Positions 59,075 to 64,000 of a stretch of DNA of 64,000 bases are shown piece after piece. A model generated the notes under the pieces. It was not told the DNA's origin. It saw nothing but the letters and a program-made list of their open reading frames with translations, and did no database searches. How positions within the stretch are numbered: position 1 is the stretch's first letter; every line of letters begins with the position of its first letter. The stretch spans positions 588,501 to 652,500 of the forward strand of contig CALSFV010000025.1 of assembly GCA_943737045.1 (NCBI GenBank), read 5' to 3'. This DNA is from Parapristionchus giblindavisi. Its lineage: Eukaryota > Nematoda > Chromadorea > Rhabditida > Diplogasteridae. The position numbers and the translations under genes are program-made.

Positions 59075-60365
59075 CTGCGGCCACATTGACCGAAGTACGA
59101 AAGTAACTTTCACTCTTACATGATCAAAACAACTTTGCAAATGGTAAAGTGACAACAATAGCTATCGTGACATATACCCGGTCAAAGAGCAACAAATTCT
59201 AAATAAAATAACATTTTTCCATGCTAATAGCGGTCACTCCGGTTGAACTAGAAAATTATCTTTCAGTACTCTGTGCATTTTTGAAAAAAAACAATTATAA
59301 CATATCAAATTATCAACGATACATATCCTGCTACATACCATTTGAATGATCAAAAAATTCTGAATATCCGACACTTCAGTTCATGCCTAAATGCAATCTC
59401 TTAATGCGGCCACATTGACCGAAGTAGGAAAGTAACTTTCACTCTTGCATGATCAAAACAACTTATAAAATAGGAAAATGGCAACAACAGCTACCATGTC
59501 AAATACCCGGTGAAAGAGCAACAAATTCTAAATAAAATAACATTTTTCCATGATAATAGCGGTCACTCAGGTTGAACTAGAAAATTATCTTTCAGTACTC
59601 TGTGCATTTTTGGAACAAAACAATTATAACATATCAAATTATCAACGATACATATCCTGCTATATACCATTTGAATGATCAAAAAAATTCTGAATGGCAG
59701 TCACTTCAGTTCACGTCGAAATGTAATCTCTTACTGCGGCCACATTGACCGAAGTACGAAAGTAACTTTCACTCTTGCATGATCAAAACAACTTATAAAA
59801 TAGAAAAATGGCAACAACAGCTAGCATGTCAAATACCCGGTGAAAGAGCAACAAATTCTGAATAAAATATAATTTTTCCATGCTAATAGCGGTCACTCCG
59901 GTCGAATTAGAAAATTATCTTTCAGTACTCTGTGCATTTTTGGAACAAAACACTTAATGAGATACTAAATTGTCAACGATACTTATCTTGCATATAATAC
60001 ACATACCATTCGAACGAGCAAAAAATTTTGGAATGGCATACATTTCAGTTCATGTCGAAATGTAAAGTCTTACTGCGGCCACATTGACCGAAGTACGAAA
60101 GTAACTTTCACTCTTACATGATCAAAACATCTTTGGAAATGGCAAAACGACCAAAATTTTCCTATCTTATATATCTTCTTATCTTATCTTCCTGTCTTAT
60201 CTTCCTTTCTTAACTTCCTATCTTATTTTCCTATCTTATCTAATCTTAGCTATCTTGACATATTCCCGGTGAAAGATCAACAAATTCTGAATAAAGTAAC
60301 ATTTTCCCATGCTAATAGCGGTCACTCCTGTTAAACTAGAAAATTATCTTTCACTACTCTGTACG
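59075..60365. repeat. Four ~330-bp tandem repeats upstream of the P450
   Basis: Units start at about 59,075, 59,404, 59,734 and 60,073, each with GCGGCCACATTGACCGAAGT and later ATAGCGGTCACTCCGGTTGA. The last unit carries an inserted CTTAT/CTTCC pentamer run (60,165-60,240). They begin about 470 bp upstream of the P450 start and contain no coding frame. Confidence 0.85.
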
Positions 60366-61051
60366 CATTATAATTCGTTCCATAACAAATTGATTTGTCT
60401 CTATCATTCTACACGAACCTGTTACGGAAAAGACTCGAGGTTCTCCATCTTTAAACAAATGTTTTCATTGTTGCATCGATACCGCCAATCCGAATTATTA
60501 ATTAAATTTATGGTATTATCTTTGTTATATGGACAGCAGTAATATTAATACACATGAAAGCAAATGTGGACAAACGATGAATGTGACTATTTTGTGTGGA
60601 CGTGGTGCGCTTTGTCGGTTATGTTTCGGAAACGTCGATCGCGACACACACCACGCACGAATGAAACAATCGAAAATCTATACCAGCAACGTGAGAGAGG
60701 ATGAATGGGGAGAAAGAGTTGAAACTGAATGATACTCAGTATCGGCTACGCAGCGAAAACATTTTCACGAGAATACGATAGTAAATGCCAAAATTGGAGA
60801 AAGAATGGGTGAGAGCTTTCTACTTATTTCACTATATCACAGATTAATACACAAATAGACTTTCATGAAAATAAACAACAAAAATGATCGAATTGGCACA
60901 GTTACTGGACTAATCAGAATTGTTTTAAGGATAAGGCAAGAGACGGCGAACAAGGGGTCGGAGAGAAAACCGGTATCAGAATGCCTTGGTGTGTCAGCTA
61001 CAGTACTGTGGTGCGTTCTTGGAGGCGAGATTTCGGAAACGTCGTTTCCGA
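60366..61051. other. Intergenic region 3' of the phosphatase gene
   Basis: Starts with the end of a GGAGA-type MITE (GGTTCTCCATCTTTAA, 60,441-60,456). A 67-codon plus-strand frame at 60,529-60,732 has no recognisable motif and is judged random. Confidence 0.4.
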
Positions 61052-63793
<2,742 letters not shown>

Positions 63794-63886
63794 CTGCAAA
63801 TTATCCATGTATATAAAGTCAAAATTGAAAAGAAAACAGATATTTCTAGTTTGTAAAGCCTTGCCTCATCTATAATAGTTTCCCAT

Positions 63887-64000
63887 TTTAAAGGTCCTGC
63901 CAAAAACTCTAAACTCTAGGCCCTGGCCACAGTATTCTGGTCCAAGCCATTTTTCTTCCAAAGCAAGACAAAGGAGAGACCATTGTATTCGAGAGAGTTT
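63887..64000. mobile_element. Diverged TTTAAAGG-type MITE, runs off the window
   Basis: Starts TTTAAAGGTCCTGCC with weak similarity to the hairpin family (CTCTGGC-like and CGAGAGAGTTT pieces). Confidence 0.3.

Noticed and set aside
60529..60732. Plus-strand 67-codon frame 3' of the phosphatase gene
   Set aside because: No recognisable motif, no splice context and weak composition; probably chance.

Overview
The window is eukaryotic and most resembles a nematode, probably of the Caenorhabditis/Rhabditina type. It is AT-rich. Genes are split into many short exons with GTRAGT donors and strong TTTCAG acceptors. Several starts sit directly after a TTGCAG or TTTCCAG acceptor, as expected for spliced-leader trans-splicing. 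The recognisable genes are a ZYG-11-family gene, a cytochrome P450 and a FERM-PDZ tyrosine phosphatase of the ptp-1 type. No bacterial operon, CRISPR array or canonical tRNA/rRNA gene was seen. All exon limits were worked out by hand from splice signals and reading phase, not by aligning transcripts.

Positions 1 to about 39,690 form one giant, old, imperfect inverted duplication. The left arm is 1-22,030 and continues off the window; the right arm is about 24,700-39,690. Each arm carries a ZYG-11-like gene (leucine-rich plus armadillo repeats, the substrate-receptor type of CUL-2 ubiquitin ligases) transcribed outward from the centre. In the left copy (minus strand) all 15 exons in the window stay in frame. 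The right copy (plus strand, complete 3' end at 40,191) lacks exon 2 and has a frame break, so it is probably disabled. The 2.7-kb spacer holds two small genes: a His/Tyr/Pro/Ala-rich 62-residue protein and a 93-residue secreted peptide. Exons 2-3 of the secreted-peptide gene are also present, without exon 1, in the left arm.

The arms have collected different transposons, so each arm often preserves the empty site of an insertion in the other. This dates insertions relative to the duplication and shows target-site duplications directly. Elements include a 4.83-kb TTAA-flanked palindromic element, TTAA-bounded MITEs carrying a tRNA-like A-box/B-box core, hAT-like MITEs, many small hairpin MITEs, a 2.4-kb long-TIR element with a LINE reverse-transc­riptase fragment, and a Penelope-like fragment with a GIY-YIG endonuclease, perfect 51-bp inverted ends and a hammerhead-ribozyme motif.

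From 40.5 to 46.3 kb lie a YIDD-type (Penelope-like) reverse transcriptase split by an 805-bp Tc1/mariner-type MITE, and a second LINE fragment. From 46.6 to 64 kb come a possible acidic-protein gene (plus strand), an unidentified multi-exon gene with a signal peptide (minus), a cytochrome P450 (minus, 53.8-58.6 kb) with four 330-bp tandem repeats upstream, and the PDZ and phosphatase domains of a ptp-1-like gene (minus, 61.05-63.8 kb, 5' end outside the window). Introns and spacers here are dense in one hairpin MITE family. The phosphatase domain shows an apparent 2-nt frameshift, and one MITE sits against the edge of a P450 coding exon.
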